From the NCBI RefSeq assembly GCF_035594125.1, contig NC_087180.1, positions 15,954,115 through 16,018,114 of the forward strand: DNA of 64,000 nt, in the 5' to 3' direction. This document shows, piece by piece, positions 36,854-52,240 of the stretch. Under the pieces are notes generated by a model. It did no database searches. It saw only the letters and a program-made list of their open reading frames with translations, and was not told the DNA's origin. The translations under genes and the position numbers were made by a program. The stretch is from Scylla paramamosain. Its lineage: Eukaryota > Arthropoda > Malacostraca > Decapoda > Portunidae. The number at the start of each line of letters is the position of its first letter. Position 1 is the first letter of the stretch.

Positions 36854-37530
36854 ACTCCTTCCTTTCTTTCAAGTCAAGGAAGAGTGGAAAAAAATGTCTA
36901 GTTTTTTTCTCTCTTTTCCTGCCCTTTAAGTTGAGGTATAAAAATTCATATAGTTTTTTTTTTTTTTTTTTCTTTCCTTTCCTTCACTTCTTTCCATTAC
37001 TGGTAAGACAAAGATTATGTTTAGTTTTCTGCTCCTCCCTTCCTTCGAAACCAGGTAAGAGAAAGACAATGATTTATAGTTTTCGTCTTTTCCCTTTCTC
37101 CTTTCCTTCCAATACAGATAAGACAGAATTGTGTTTTTTCTGCTTTTCCTTTCCTCTCTCCCTTCAAAATCAGATAAGACGAAGATAACCATATATGTAT
37201 TTCACCTTCCCTTTCTCCTTTCCTTCCATTAGAGATAAGATTTTTTTTTTTACTTTTTTCTCTCTTCCTCCCTTCACGGCAAGAGACGAATAACGATACT
37301 TTTCTTCTTTCCCTCCCTTCCATCTCGCACAGGTAACACAGACACAGATGAGACAACTAAAAAAAAAAAGAACTGAGTATATATATTTTTTTCTCCTCTT
37401 TCCTTCCGCCCTTCAAGGCAAGACTCCTCCTTCCTTCCGCCCTTCAAGGCAAGACAGAGACAAAAATTAATTGCTTCCTTCTTTACCTCCCTTCCACATC
37501 ACACAGGTAAGAGAGATTACAATTACAGGT
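36580..37530 (+). repeat. degenerate minisatellite, about 60-bp unit
   Basis: About 14 diverged units, each a C/T-rich run followed by a 'cag-GTAAGAC-aaagatta'-like segment. Examples are near 36684, 36990, 37054, 37113, 37172, 37332, 37420 and 37506. A (CT)n tract (36771-36851) sits within one unit. Confidence 0.75.
36771..36851. repeat. (CT)n inside the 60-bp minisatellite
   Basis: About 40 CT units between segments that match neighbouring units. Confidence 0.96.
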
Positions 37531-37739
37531 GAGTTACAGAAGCAGCAGCAGGTGAGTTATCCCCCTCCACCTGAGTGACACTAATTGATTTATTGAATGA
37601 TTGACTGGACGCGCCACAACAACGAGGTCATAAGGCGCCGCTGGGGGACATTAGTATGATGAGAGAGAGAGAGGCTGGAAGACGCTGACACTGTGCTGAT
37701 GAGGTTCCCCGAGGCTACCACGCCATATTAACAATAATA

Positions 37740-38189
37740 GTATACAATTACAAGACAAACAATCCCTTAAGTCCACTTGTCAATCTGTCTCTCTCTGCCT
37801 CTCTGCCTCTCGCGCCAAGTTACAAGAATTAGAAGAGAAAAAAAAAAAAGCTGATTATTCTTCCAGGTATCTTACGTGACAGCTTGTTATGCAGGTAAGA
37901 TAAGACATTCCTTCGTCTACTTGTAACTGTGTCTGCCTCTCTCGCTATAAAAAATACAGGGTTTGTAGTGGAAAAACAACTATTAATTCTTTCTAGACAT
38001 CTTATGTGTCACTTTTAATGTTATGCGGTTACGAGATTAGCTATTTCCTAGTCTAGCTGTCACGCCGTCTCTCTGTCTCTCTGGCCAAGATACGGGGCTC
38101 GGAAGGGAAAAACAGCTGATTATTCTTTCAGAGATCTTACGCACCACCTCTACTATCAAGCAGGTAAGAGAAGGCGTCACTTAGTCTCC

Positions 38190-38262
<73 letters not shown>

Positions 38263-39000
38263 AGATACCTGTACGAAGGTTGAAAGGGAAAAACAGCTGA
38301 TTATTCTTCGAGAGATCTTACGAGGCAGTTTTGATGTTATGCAGTTATCAGGTAAACATTTCTCTGTCTACTTGTCATTATATCTGCCTCTCTCGCCAAG
38401 ATACGAGGGTTGAAAGGGAGAAACAGCTGATTATTCTACCAAAGGTCTTGCATATTGCATTTGTTATTATAAAATTGTGAGGCAAATTATCCTACTGTCT
38501 TCTTGTCAGTCCGTTCTCTTCTCCCTAGCCAAGAAAGGGATACGGAATTTCTTAATGGTGATTTGAGAAGAGAAAAAGTGAATAATTCTTCGAAGTTTTA
38601 TATTATATATTTTACTTTTAATATTATACAATGGGAAGTTAAAAATCCATCTGCCTAACACCTTTTTTTTTTTTTCTCTCTCTCTCTTTTCCTCTCGCCC
38701 AAAAAACGTACGGAACTTCATACCTGTGACTTGAGAAGAGAAAAACTAAGCAATTCTCCCAAAGGTGTATTACTATACATTTCATCTTTAATATCATACA
38801 ATTACAAGGCAAAAGATCCAAATAACTAGACGCCAATCAGAATTTTTTTCCTTCCTTTCTTTCACTCTTGTCAAAAAAGACACGCAACTCAACAGTGACA
38901 TGGAGGGAAAAAAAAAATTGACAACTCTTCCAAAAAAAGCCTTACAAACCATTAATATCACCCAATTATAAGGAAAAGATCCATCTATCTACTTGTCACT
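37740..39000 (+). repeat. degenerate minisatellite, about 150-bp unit
   Basis: Around eight units are marked by GGAAAAACAGCTGATTATTC at about 37850, 37985, 38116, 38298, 38428, 38580, 38747 and 38920, each followed by 'atctta', a 'ttatgcagttatcaggtaa' segment and 'ctacttgtca...ctgcctctct'. Similarity is best at 38100-38430 and fades toward 39000. A (CT)n tract (38191-38262) interrupts one unit. Confidence 0.8.
38191..38262. repeat. (CT)n inside the 150-bp minisatellite
   Basis: About 36 CT units where other units have only a short 'ctgcctctctcgcc' segment. Confidence 0.96.
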
Positions 39001-39272
39001 ATGCCTTTACACCTTCCTCCCTCATAAGAACAGGAATCAAACGCCCTTCTGTACCAACTAGACAAAGGGAAGCAAACTGACCGATTCTTCTTAAGAGCTC
39101 CAGTTGCAAGACACTCCAGGTAATTACTGAGACGAGCGAACCAAACGTAAACACTGGATAAAAAGAAGAAAAAAAAGAAAAGAAAGTAAGTGTGGTAATG
39201 AAAGGGAAGGGAACAGTAGATTAATTCAAGACAAGACACAAATACAAGTCTGAGTACACGCTAACAAACACA

Positions 39273-39274
<2 letters not shown>

Positions 39275-39352
<78 letters not shown>

Positions 39353-39658
39353 TTACACTCATTCACCATAAATTATCACGCTGTCTACCTATTCCGTTTC
39401 ACCCTTCTCACCACCACAATCACCACCACCACCACCACCACCGCCGCCGCATGCCAACCCCTCTCCTCCAGTCGCCTCATTAGTGCCCACCTGAGCACAA
39501 CCGGGCCAGGTATTAAGCTCCATTCTTCCACCTGTGCTAATTAGGCTCAATTCATCCCTTGCCGTTTACCTGTTGAGTTACGGCCGTTGCTTTACACCTG
39601 GTGGCATCAACAGGTAAAGTGTATTGCCAGTAGCGGGAAAACAGCACGTTAGGAGTGG

Positions 39659-39733
<75 letters not shown>

Positions 39734-39817
39734 GGAAGGAGGGAGGTTCCGCAACTCACTCTATAATATGCTAGGTAAATATAGAAAGGCCAACGTGCGG
39801 CCACACACGCGCACACA

Positions 39818-39862
<45 letters not shown>
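39275..39862. repeat. SSR cluster: (CT)n, (GA)n, (CA)n
   Basis: CT 39275-39347, short CAC/GCC 39420-39450, GA 39665-39730 and CA/GC 39801-39862. Confidence 0.96.
39450..39625. promoter_or_regulatory. complex non-repetitive island, possible regulatory element
   Basis: CTCATTAGTG, GCTAATTAGG, CACCTG three times and CAGGTAAAG occur in balanced sequence. No open frame. Confidence 0.22.
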
Positions 39863-39866
<4 letters not shown>

Positions 39867-39946
39867 CAATTATCTGCACGTACCTAAAAAAAAAATAAAA
39901 AAAACATCGTATTTATCTCAAAATAAGATCAAGTAATAATTAATTG

Positions 39947-40908
39947 GTTACGTTACGTTACGTTACGTTACGTTACGTTACGTTAGGTTAGGTTAGGTTA
40001 GGTTAGGTTAGGTTAGGTTAGGTTAGGTTAGGTTAGGTTAGGTTAGGTTAGGTTAGGTTAGGTTAGGTTAGGTTAGGTTAGGTTAGGTTTGGTTTGGTTT
40101 GGTTTGGTTTGGTTTGGTTTGGTTTGGTTAGGTTAGGTTAGGTTAGATTCGGTTAGGTTAGGTTAGGTTAGGTTAGGTTAGGTTAGGTTAGGTTAGGTTC
40201 GGTTCGGTTCGGTTAGGTTAGGTTAGGTTCGGTAGTTAAGTTAAGTTAAGTTAAGTAATGTGTTTTGATCATTATTTCTGGTTAATTTCCAAACAGGTGA
40301 CTTGCTTCCTTGTTTCTCTCTCTAGGTTAGATTAGGTTAGGTAAGGTTAGGTTAGGTTAGGTTAGGTTAGGTAAGGTTAGGTAAGGTTAGGTAAGGTAGG
40401 TTAGGTTAGGTTAGGTGAGGTTAGGTGAGGTAAGGTTAGGTAAGGTGAGGTTAGGTGAGGTTAGGTAAGGTAAGGTAAGGTTAGGTAAGGTAAGGTAAGG
40501 TAAGGTTAGGTAAGGTAAGGTTAGGTAAGGTAAGGTTAGGGTAGGTTAGGTAAGGTAGGTTAGGTTAGGTTAGGTGAGGTTAGGTTAAGTTAGATGAGGT
40601 TAGGTTAGGTTAGGTTAAGTTAGGTGAAGTTAGGTGAGGTTAGGTTAGGTTAGGTGAGGTTAGGTTAGGTGAAGTTAGATGAGGTTAGGTTAGGTTAGGT
40701 TAGGTTAGGTGAAGTTAGATGAGGTTAGGTTAGGTTAGGTTCGGTTAGGTTAGGTGAAGTTAGGTGAGGTGAGGTGAGGTGAGGTTAGGTTAGGTTAGGT
40801 TAGGCGAAGTTAGATGAGGTTAGGTTAGGTTAGGTTAGGTTAGGTGAAGTTAGGTGAGGTTAGGTTAGGACAGATAAGGTTAGATGAGGTGAGGTGAGGT
40901 TAGGTTAG
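39947..40908 (+). repeat. interstitial telomeric repeat (TTAGG)n and variants
   Basis: About 0.9 kb is built on the pentamer GGTTA, the arthropod telomere unit, arranged in blocks: about seven GTTAC units (39947-39982), a long GGTTA run, about eight GGTTT units (40088-40128), GGTTA with GGTTC patches (to about 40235), four GTTAA units, a non-telomeric patch (40254-40323), then a mixed part with many GGTAA and GGTGA variants and AAGTTAGATGAGG-type composites up to 40908. All units run in one orientation. Unique sequence lies on both sides, so this is not a chromosome end. Confidence 0.95.
40254..40323 (+). repeat. 70-bp direct duplication inside the telomeric array
   Basis: From AGTAATGTGTTTTGATCATT through CTTGCTTCCTTGTTTCTCTC this is, as far as I can read, identical to 42025-42094. 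It has TTAGG-type repeats on both sides, whereas the second copy sits in unique DNA. Confidence 0.9.
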
Positions 40909-41663
40909 TCCTACACCTGGCTAACCTAGTAGAATACATGGCAAAACCATCATTTAACCTCTTCCCGCTATGGTAATTCTTTGGTAGTTAGCATAGCACT
41001 CTAGAAATATATTTTGGACAGAGACACAAGGACAAAAGATGGAAAATAGGTTCATTTTGTCTTTTTTGAGCTACAAGGCCGTTAAGAAGATCGATGCGCA
41101 AATCAAAGATGCGTAAAAATAGCTATGTAAAAAAAAAGTATAGCGGTAAAAGAGTTAAAACACTTCCCACAGAACAATAAAAGAAAATAATACAAAAAAA
41201 GTCAAAACGTAAGAAAAAGAAAATCAAAACACCATTTCAAACAACACAACAAAACAAAAACAATACGAAAAAGAATTAAAACACAATTCCCTAAATAGCA
41301 ATAACAAAAAAAAAGACAGAAAAAGCATTAGTCAGTCTGCTTAACCCTGAAACATGATTGCTCCATTAAATGATTAGCTAATTGGAGGCGATTAGATGAG
41401 GCGGCGGCAAAACCCACTCTTCTTAATGCCTCTAGTCATCCCTTTATCTCCTCCACTTCCCTTCCGTGTCGCTCTTGCAAAGTAAAGAAGAAAACGGAAG
41501 ACAAAGAAAACGAAGAGGAAGAAAACGAAAAGGAAGAAAACGAGTGTGTTTTCCTTGCTTCTGGTGGGAAAGGGAGAGGGAAAGAAAGAACCAAAGAGGG
41601 AGAGAAGGAAAGTGAGGAAAAGTTGAGTTAATGCAATAAAGCACGAAAACAGGATGCCATTTT

Positions 41664-41670
<7 letters not shown>
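40909..41670. other. no gene seen; AT-rich flank of telomeric array
   Basis: AT-rich with poly-A runs; TGATTAGCTAATTGG near 41370 is a homeodomain-type cluster; A/G-rich from 41480. Confidence 0.5.
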
Positions 41671-42258
<588 letters not shown>

Positions 42259-42683
42259 ACCGTGGGAGAGAGAGAAAAGCAAATAGATGAGGCAGGTCCT
42301 TTGCTATTATTACAGGTAAATTTATCACCTGTGGCGAGACAAATTCGTTATTATTACCGTCTGTTCGCTGCTTCTTCTACTCCTGGGGGTAATTTTTGTC
42401 AACACTTGAGAGTTCTGTGAAGGTGAACTTTTGTCCCTTACAGACAGCAAGACTCTTTAAGATACTGTAGTGAAATACAAGCCCAGAGGTTAAGAACGTA
42501 AGAAAATAAGAGAAGATGCAAGAAGAAGAGCTGGCAATATTATACAAATAATAGTAAATGAATGAAAAAATAGTAATTAGAGTAAAATTAAATAAAGTAA
42601 GAGTTAACTAAGAAACAGGTACACATGTTAAATATTTAGAGATGTTTCACTAAAAGAAATTAAAATACATACATGAAATTAAT

Positions 42684-43105
<422 letters not shown>

Positions 43106-43239
43106 CCAAGTTGTATTTTCATTATTAATTTTCATACCAGCTTATTTTGCCATTTTATTTATTTATTTTTTTTTGTTAATACTACTAGAATTATGAAACC
43201 ACCCTTGTGAATCCCAATAAAACTCACTAAAACGCATTC

Positions 43240-43385
43240 GGATTCGAGATTCGAGATTCTTTGTGTTCTTAAGGGTGTTTTTCCCATTTCTAATAATATA
43301 ACACCACGTTAAAATATCACTAGAACCACGATAACATCCTTGAAAATCCCAACATCACCCACAAGAGCCTGTTCAAACTGGAAGC
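43240..43385 (+). repeat. dispersed repeat family C, copy 2
   Basis: Diverged copy: TTCTTAAGGGTGTTTTTCCC, TAATAATATAACACCACGTT, CACTAGAACCACGATAACAT and AGAGCCTGTTCAAACTGG are in the order of the copy at 35695. Confidence 0.5.
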
Positions 43386-44037
43386 AGAACGCGGAAGGGC
43401 CTCAAAATACTCCCACTTATTGTTGCACCGCCATAGTTCAGCATCATTTCTCTTCCCGATCATCTAATGCACAAGGCGGGAGTATTGACAAGGCCGGCCC
43501 TCGCTGGTAATGAAGCACAGGGACAGGTTATCAAGCGAGCGGTCAATAAATAGCTAAGTGTCACCGTGCATTAATGGGCTTCCTGCGGGGCACTCAACGT
43601 GTTCCCCTTAGACAAATATTATTTTATATGCACTGCTCTTTGAGTCTCAGCGGGTCCACTTCTGATGCCAGCTGGAGACCCAAGCACAGGTTGTTTTCTT
43701 ACGCTCGCACGAAGCATATTAACAAAGACTAATGACCTTATATTTAGAGAACAGTTAGCGGGAAGTTTTGCATCTTGTTTATCTTTTTCCAGGAAGACTA
43801 AGAGAGAAACTTCAACTCTTTTATCATCTTGTGAGTTTGGAGTTTTCTCAGCAATTCTCTCTTTGTCTCTGTTTCTGTCTGTCTCTCTCTAAATCCATTA
43901 CTACTGTTTGCCTTTCCCACTCTCATTTTTTTTATTTGATCTTCACTTTTAATCCCTCTCATTATCAGTATCTATCTCTCTCACAATTCGCTCTTTTTTT
44001 ATTTTCCTTTCCTACCCTCACTTCTTTTATCTTCTTC

Positions 44038-44038
<1 letters not shown>
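43386..44038. other. no gene seen; complex then C/T-rich spacer
   Basis: 43430-43760 is of normal complexity with several CpGs and may be unique; no splice-bounded exon was identified. C/T-rich from 43860. Confidence 0.4.
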
Positions 44039-45430
<1,392 letters not shown>

Positions 45431-45594
45431 CTTATGGCTACGATTCAAGGATGACTGGCTTTAGATCTTAACTTCTCTTCTTTGTTTTGCCTTCAAAGCC
45501 CTGATGGTCGGGGCAAGCTTGTTCAGGCTTCGTTAAGCTTGTGTTGTGTCTATTGTCCAAGCTGGAGCTAAGTGTTGGCAAAGAGGAGGCAGTT

Positions 45595-45770
45595 GATGAA
45601 GAGGTGAGGTGGTGAAGTGTTGTGTAGAGGGAGAAGGGAATTAGTTGGACTGGATGGCATTAGAATTTAAAGGAAGATATGAGTGAGGTGGTGAGGTGAT
45701 GGTGTTTAAGGAGAAAAAAGGGAATAAATTATGAGTGAAATGGTGAGGTGGTGAGGTGGGGTAGACATTG
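45595..45770 (+). repeat. short tandem repeat, period about 60-80
   Basis: GAGGTGGTGAGGTG or a close variant recurs near 45602, 45684 and 45745, each followed by an 'aggagaaaagggaat'-like segment. Confidence 0.55.
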
Positions 45771-45801
45771 AGAAAGGAATCATTTACCAGTGAACGGAAT
45801 A

Positions 45802-46031
45802 AGAACATAAGGACATAAGCAAACAAAGGAAGCTGCAAGAAGCCATCAGGCGTACACGTGGCACTCCCTGTATAAAGCATGCATACCTATTTCCACTTAT
45901 CATCTTCATCCATAAATTTGTCTCATCTTTCAAAACTCTATTGACTCACACTAACAACCTGAGTTTAGTCCATCCATCCCCCACTATTTGAGAACCAGTT
46001 TCTTTCTATCGCTTCCTATTTTTCTATCCTG

Positions 46032-46062
<31 letters not shown>

Positions 46063-46083
46063 ATGAATAAATAAATAAATAAA
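45802..46083 (+). repeat. dispersed repeat family A, copy 2, with AAAT tail
   Basis: It begins AATAAGAACATAAGGACATA, contains GAAGCTGCAAGAAGCCATCA, and ends directly in about twelve AAAT units (46032-46083). A short sequence with a simple 3' tail is typical of a SINE or LINE 3' end, so a retroposon is likely. Confidence 0.7.
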
Positions 46084-46315
46084 CGATAGAAGAAATGTAA
46101 GGGTAATTAAGTTAACTCAAAGTATACAGACTACACAAGATAAGTTAATGTTTCTACAAGTAAATTAAGTTAAGCAAAGTCATGAAGGGATCGCTACCAA
46201 GTTATTTATGTTAATATAATGCAGGGTTCCTCTCTATCTTTATGGCTTAATTATAACATGCATAATCTTTTTCTTTTCTAAACATCTTTTCATTGGCGAG
46301 GTATATTTTACTCCC

Positions 46316-46317
<2 letters not shown>

Positions 46318-46393
<76 letters not shown>

Positions 46394-46497
46394 ACCCTGA
46401 TTTTCATAATTTCTCTAACTTAGACGGGGAATGTGAAAGCAAGGACGATTCTTCACAACTAAAATCAACAAACTTAATGAAATAGTGGCGATAAGGA

Positions 46498-46570
<73 letters not shown>

Positions 46571-46650
46571 CCCCAACACCCATGATGACTCGTGGGTTCT
46601 CGCTGAGCCCATCACCTTCCCTCCGCCCTCTTCTACACATCACCCTTACC

Positions 46651-46728
<78 letters not shown>
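46318..46728. repeat. SSR cluster: (CT)n, (GA)n, (CT)n
   Basis: CT 46318-46391, GA 46500-46570 and CT 46657-46728. Confidence 0.97.
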
Positions 46729-46731
<3 letters not shown>

Positions 46732-47852
46732 GTCAGTACCTCATTTTTTTCCTCCATTTACTCCTTTTCTACTTTTCTATAAACATTTTTCTCTCATTCT
46801 TCTTTCTCCCTGTTTTCTTCCTCTGTCTCTTCTACTTCCTTCCTACTTCTCTCTCCATACATTCTTTTCATTCTCCATTCTCATTATGTCTTATCTATCT
46901 ATTCTCTGTCATTCCTGCTTTTCTTTCTATGCATTTTCTCCTTTTTCCTCTTTATTTCTTCCTCTATCTATTCCCCTCCTCTACATCTTCTCTAACTCTT
47001 TCTCTCATTACTTATTTATCTATATAATCTCCTTTCCTACTTCTCTCTGTGCAGTTTTCTCCTTTTCCCTCCTCCTTATTTCTTTTTTTCTATTCTCCTC
47101 TCCTTAATCATAACTGCCTCTATTCTATGTCTTCTCTTCTCTTCTTGTCATCCACACTATCGAAACTTTAAGGGAGGGAAGACTTACTAAATAATGCACT
47201 TTTCCTACAAGGGCCTTTGCTGAAATACGATGCTCAATAATTTACTAGTAGCGCGAGATGTTTATCTTACGGTTACTTCATTCGCAATCTCTTTACACGG
47301 AAGGATGAAACTGTCTTGATTCGCAAATAGAACAGGTGCTTAACTAACAAACATTTTACGAGTACAGTAACAGAAAATTAAACTCGCCAGACTTAGGAAC
47401 AAACTATCTGGTTAAACAATAAAGGGTATTTTTTTTTCTCTTTCTCTTTCTTCTTTCGTACACCTGCAGTTGCGCTCATTTGCATATAAACTTGGTCCTC
47501 AAATCATAAACCCTTTCTTATTTTTTTTATTCTTTTATTTAAGAGTACAAAACATTAAACTCCATATATGTACTAACGCGAAGCAAACTTTCAATCTCTC
47601 TTCAATTAAGTACGAAAGTAAAAGAAGGTAATAGATTCTAATGTTCATATTTCACACCTGCATTCAGTCTATTTACTACAGTTACCCTTTTCTTTACTTT
47701 ATTACGTGGTTATATTAGTATCCCCCCTCCTTTGTTCCTTTGTCTGTCTGTCTGTGTGTATGTGTGTTTCTCAATGCAGCATCCGCCCTTTGTATATATG
47801 CTTACTTGGGTCACTTCCATCACCTGTGGCTCTTCCATTTACCTTTTCGATT

Positions 47853-47854
<2 letters not shown>
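46729..47854. other. no gene seen; C/T-rich then AT-rich spacer
   Basis: 46730-47110 is C/T-rich on the plus strand. ATTTGCATA (octamer, POU-type) lies near 47478. Frames are long only because of composition. Confidence 0.5.
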
Positions 47855-47941
<87 letters not shown>

Positions 47942-48379
47942 TAACGTCAATTCATTTGTTCCTCCCACGATACACAAATTATGAAAAGAGAAATGGATGA
48001 AGAAAAGAACTGAAAAGAAAACAGGAGATAAGGAAATTTCACAGTTAATTACCACCTCCTTTCCCTTTAAATACTCATCTTTTTTTCCTCTTCGTCTTTT
48101 TTTTTTCTAATTCCAGTGCAAAAAGAAAGAAATAAAGAACGAAAAAAATCATGACTAAAGGGTTTTAAAGGGAATATTTTTAAGTCACCTCCAGTCCCTC
48201 CCTCTCTCTCTCTCTTTAAATTACCTCCCTATCTTCATCTTCCTCCTCCTCCTCCTCCCCTCCCTCTCCATTTAAAGGTCCATACCCTCTCATATCCCCT
48301 TCCTTTCCTCCTCGCCCCTCTCCCATATATAGAACTTTGTCATCCTTTTATCTCACCTACCTTTCCTCCAGCCCCGCCC

Positions 48380-48451
<72 letters not shown>
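47855..48451. repeat. two (CT)n tracts
   Basis: CT 47855-47937 and 48383-48451. Confidence 0.97.
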
Positions 48452-48454
<3 letters not shown>

Positions 48455-48605
48455 CCGTTCCCAAGCCAGCCTAAAATTTATTTGCACGGAATGGATGAGA
48501 AAGAAGACAGAGAGAGGAAGAATGGAAAGGAAATGGAAGGATAGAAAGGAAAACTATAGAAAATAAGCATAGAAGAGAGGAAAAGGGAAGGGGGAGCGAG
48601 GGAAA

Positions 48606-48730
48606 ATGTTATTGGTGGATGAATGGGAGACGTTACTGGTGGAGAAATGGGGAGATGGTATTGGTGAGGACTGGGGAGAGACACTGATGATGAACTGCGG
48701 AGATTATAACTTACTGGTGGACTGGTAAGG
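48606..48730 (+). repeat. short minisatellite, about 28-bp unit
   Basis: Four to five units of the form TTACTGGTGGAGAAATGGGG with diverged ends. Confidence 0.6.
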
Positions 48731-48856
48731 CTAGATTTGCTTACAGATTACGAAAAAAAAAAAAAAAGTTTACTGGAGAAAGAATGGAAGATTAATTTAT
48801 TGGGGGACTGTTTAGAATTTACTGAAAACAATGATAGCGAAAATTATATACGTATA

Positions 48857-49183
48857 CCACCACCACCACCACCACCACCAATAATAACAACTACAATAAC
48901 AATAACAACAACAACACTCTCCCAGGCGCCAGTTTCCCTCCCATCTGGTGTTATCATCTCCCCAGGTGCACCTTTCCCCGTCACCTGACAAACGAGGCAC
49001 CAAATTAAGCCACAGCTGATGATGACTGTGTTGGGGGGGTGACGAGGGGGATCTACAGTGATGATAATTATGGTAATGATAGTGGTGATGATGATGAGAA
49101 GAACAAGAACAAGAAGAAAATGAACAAGAACACTGACAGTAGTAGTAGTAGTAGTAGTAACTGCAATGTGACAAAGTATAAAG

Positions 49184-49261
<78 letters not shown>
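48857..49261. repeat. (CAC)n, (AGT)n, (CT)n
   Basis: CAC 48857-48882, AGT 49137-49160, CT 49186-49261. Confidence 0.95.
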
Positions 49262-49266
<5 letters not shown>

Positions 49267-50025
49267 CACAACTGCATGTCATAATTCAATACAGTCACTC
49301 ATGAATATGTAAATTAAGTCAAAACAGTACTGCTGACTCGGCTGCGAAATAAAGACTAATCTAAACAAACAAAAAAATAAATAAATAAATAAAAATCAAG
49401 ACAATCATAGTGAGAAAAATAATGTTTCGTAAATCTGAATCCCAAAGTAAATAATAAGGAAAGAAAGAAACGTCAATAATATGGAGGAACTGAAGAGAAA
49501 AGAGAAGAATATGGTGACGACAAATATATCTAAGTTACCCCTAAAAACACTGTAAAGGAGAACGAGGAAAAGGAAGAGAAACAAGAAACATGAGAGGAAA
49601 CACGGACGAAAGACGAAGCATATGATGGAAATGAAGAAAAGATCATTAATAATATAAATAAATAAATAAAAGACAGCTAATAATGGAAAACAAACAAATA
49701 AATAACTGGAAGTATTGTAAGAGAAGGCAAGGTAGAGAAGAGAGAAAATGAAGAGGAGGAGGAACAAGAGGAAGACAATGAAGAGGAAGGAAGAACACGA
49801 AAAATAAAATCGGGAACATCACAAAACAATAACCATGAAACAAAAAGGAAGATAGAAAAAATACAAAAACCGAACACACACACACACACACACAGTTACA
49901 TAGAAGAAACAAATTTAACACTTACATAAAGGTGACGAAATAGGGTTTTCCTCTTCTAATCACGCTTACCTGTTGAAAAAGTAATAAATTAATAAATAAT
50001 TCACAGGTAAATATAGATGATGCAA

Positions 50026-50027
<2 letters not shown>
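49262..50027. other. no gene seen; A-rich spacer
   Basis: A/G-rich with poly-A; short CA 49875-49892. No exon recognised. Confidence 0.55.
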
Positions 50028-50983
<956 letters not shown>

Positions 50984-51741
50984 GCAGGTCCTGACTCACC
51001 CATGAAGAGTCAATGAGCTGAGTCACTGACCCTCCCCTCCTTCTATTCCCCCTTTAAAGGAATGTTAATATTTGCTCTCTCACTGTTGAAAAAAAAAAAA
51101 AAGTGGAGGCAAACAGTTACTTTTTTGTGGATGGACAGTCATGCCACACACACAAACACACACACACACACACACTGATATCTTGTTTTTTTTTTCTCTC
51201 TTTCTCTCTTTTTAATTTCTTGCATCAATATTTTCCCATTACAATAACTAGTCTTGCCCTCCCTTGTCATATCTCTCTCTCTCTGCAAATAACTTTCATA
51301 TCAGTTCATTATCTGCTTTAATTCCAGTCATTATTTGCAGTTATTCAGATCCAAATTACCCTCTTTATCTATGTATCTCCTTCCTGTTTTATCATCTTGG
51401 CTTTGTTTTTGAATTTTTGTCCCCTTGGTCAGCCTCCACATGAATAAAAATGAATGCATGAACCAAAAACAGCAATTAATATACAGCACTGCTATTTATA
51501 GACTTAATAAGGTGAGGCAACAATCCCACTGTGACTGGTTTGCCTCCTGTGGCTCCTGAAGTGATAACATTTACCAGGCAAGTCCAGAACATCAAGTTGG
51601 ATATGTCTTAACTTAATCAGAGGAAGTACTAATCATTATGGTCACTTCTTATCTAACACTCAAGAATTCACATGCTCATTGACTCTCCTTGTATCAGAAA
51701 ATGCACCAATAAATATTCCAACAAGTGTCAATAATATGTAA

Positions 51742-52022
51742 CACTGGGAGCTTATTAACATTTATTTTCATCAGTTTATTTACATGGCAGGTCTTCTGAA
51801 TGGCCATTTTCACCTCAATTCAAATCCATATTCAGATTCGGTGCTTTTAATTAGACTTTTCCATGTATTTCTGTCTTGTGTGGGCACTGGAAGCTTACTA
51901 ACATTCATTTTCATCAGTTTATTTACATGGCAGGTCTTCTGAACAGTCATTTTCATCTCAACTCAAACCTGTATTCAGATTCACTGTTTTTAATTGGCCT
52001 TCTCCAAGCATTTCTGTCTTGT
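51742..52022 (+). repeat. tandem duplication, 143-bp unit
   Basis: Two units start at 51742 and 51885; both contain TTTTCATCAGTTTATTTACA, TGGCAGGTCTTCTGAA and end ATTTCTGTCTTGT. A dozen or so substitutions separate them. Confidence 0.9.
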
Positions 52023-52240
52023 CCTATTCTTTCACTTATTCTTTTCTCGCTCATGTTTTCCTAATAGTCAATAGAAGGGTGAAGCCATTAAGTACATCAC
52101 ACTGGCTTACGATGTCTTACCAAGGTTACTAGGTTGTAATATCACCTTATGTCCTGTTCATATTCTTTGTTAGATGGACAAAGGGTAAAGCACTGCAGGA
52201 AACAAACCCAAACTGTCTCCACCAAGCCATGGATGCATGC

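Noticed and set aside
39947..40908. Chromosome end or CRISPR-like array
   Set aside because: Unique DNA continues on both sides, and the units are 5-base telomeric repeats without spacers.
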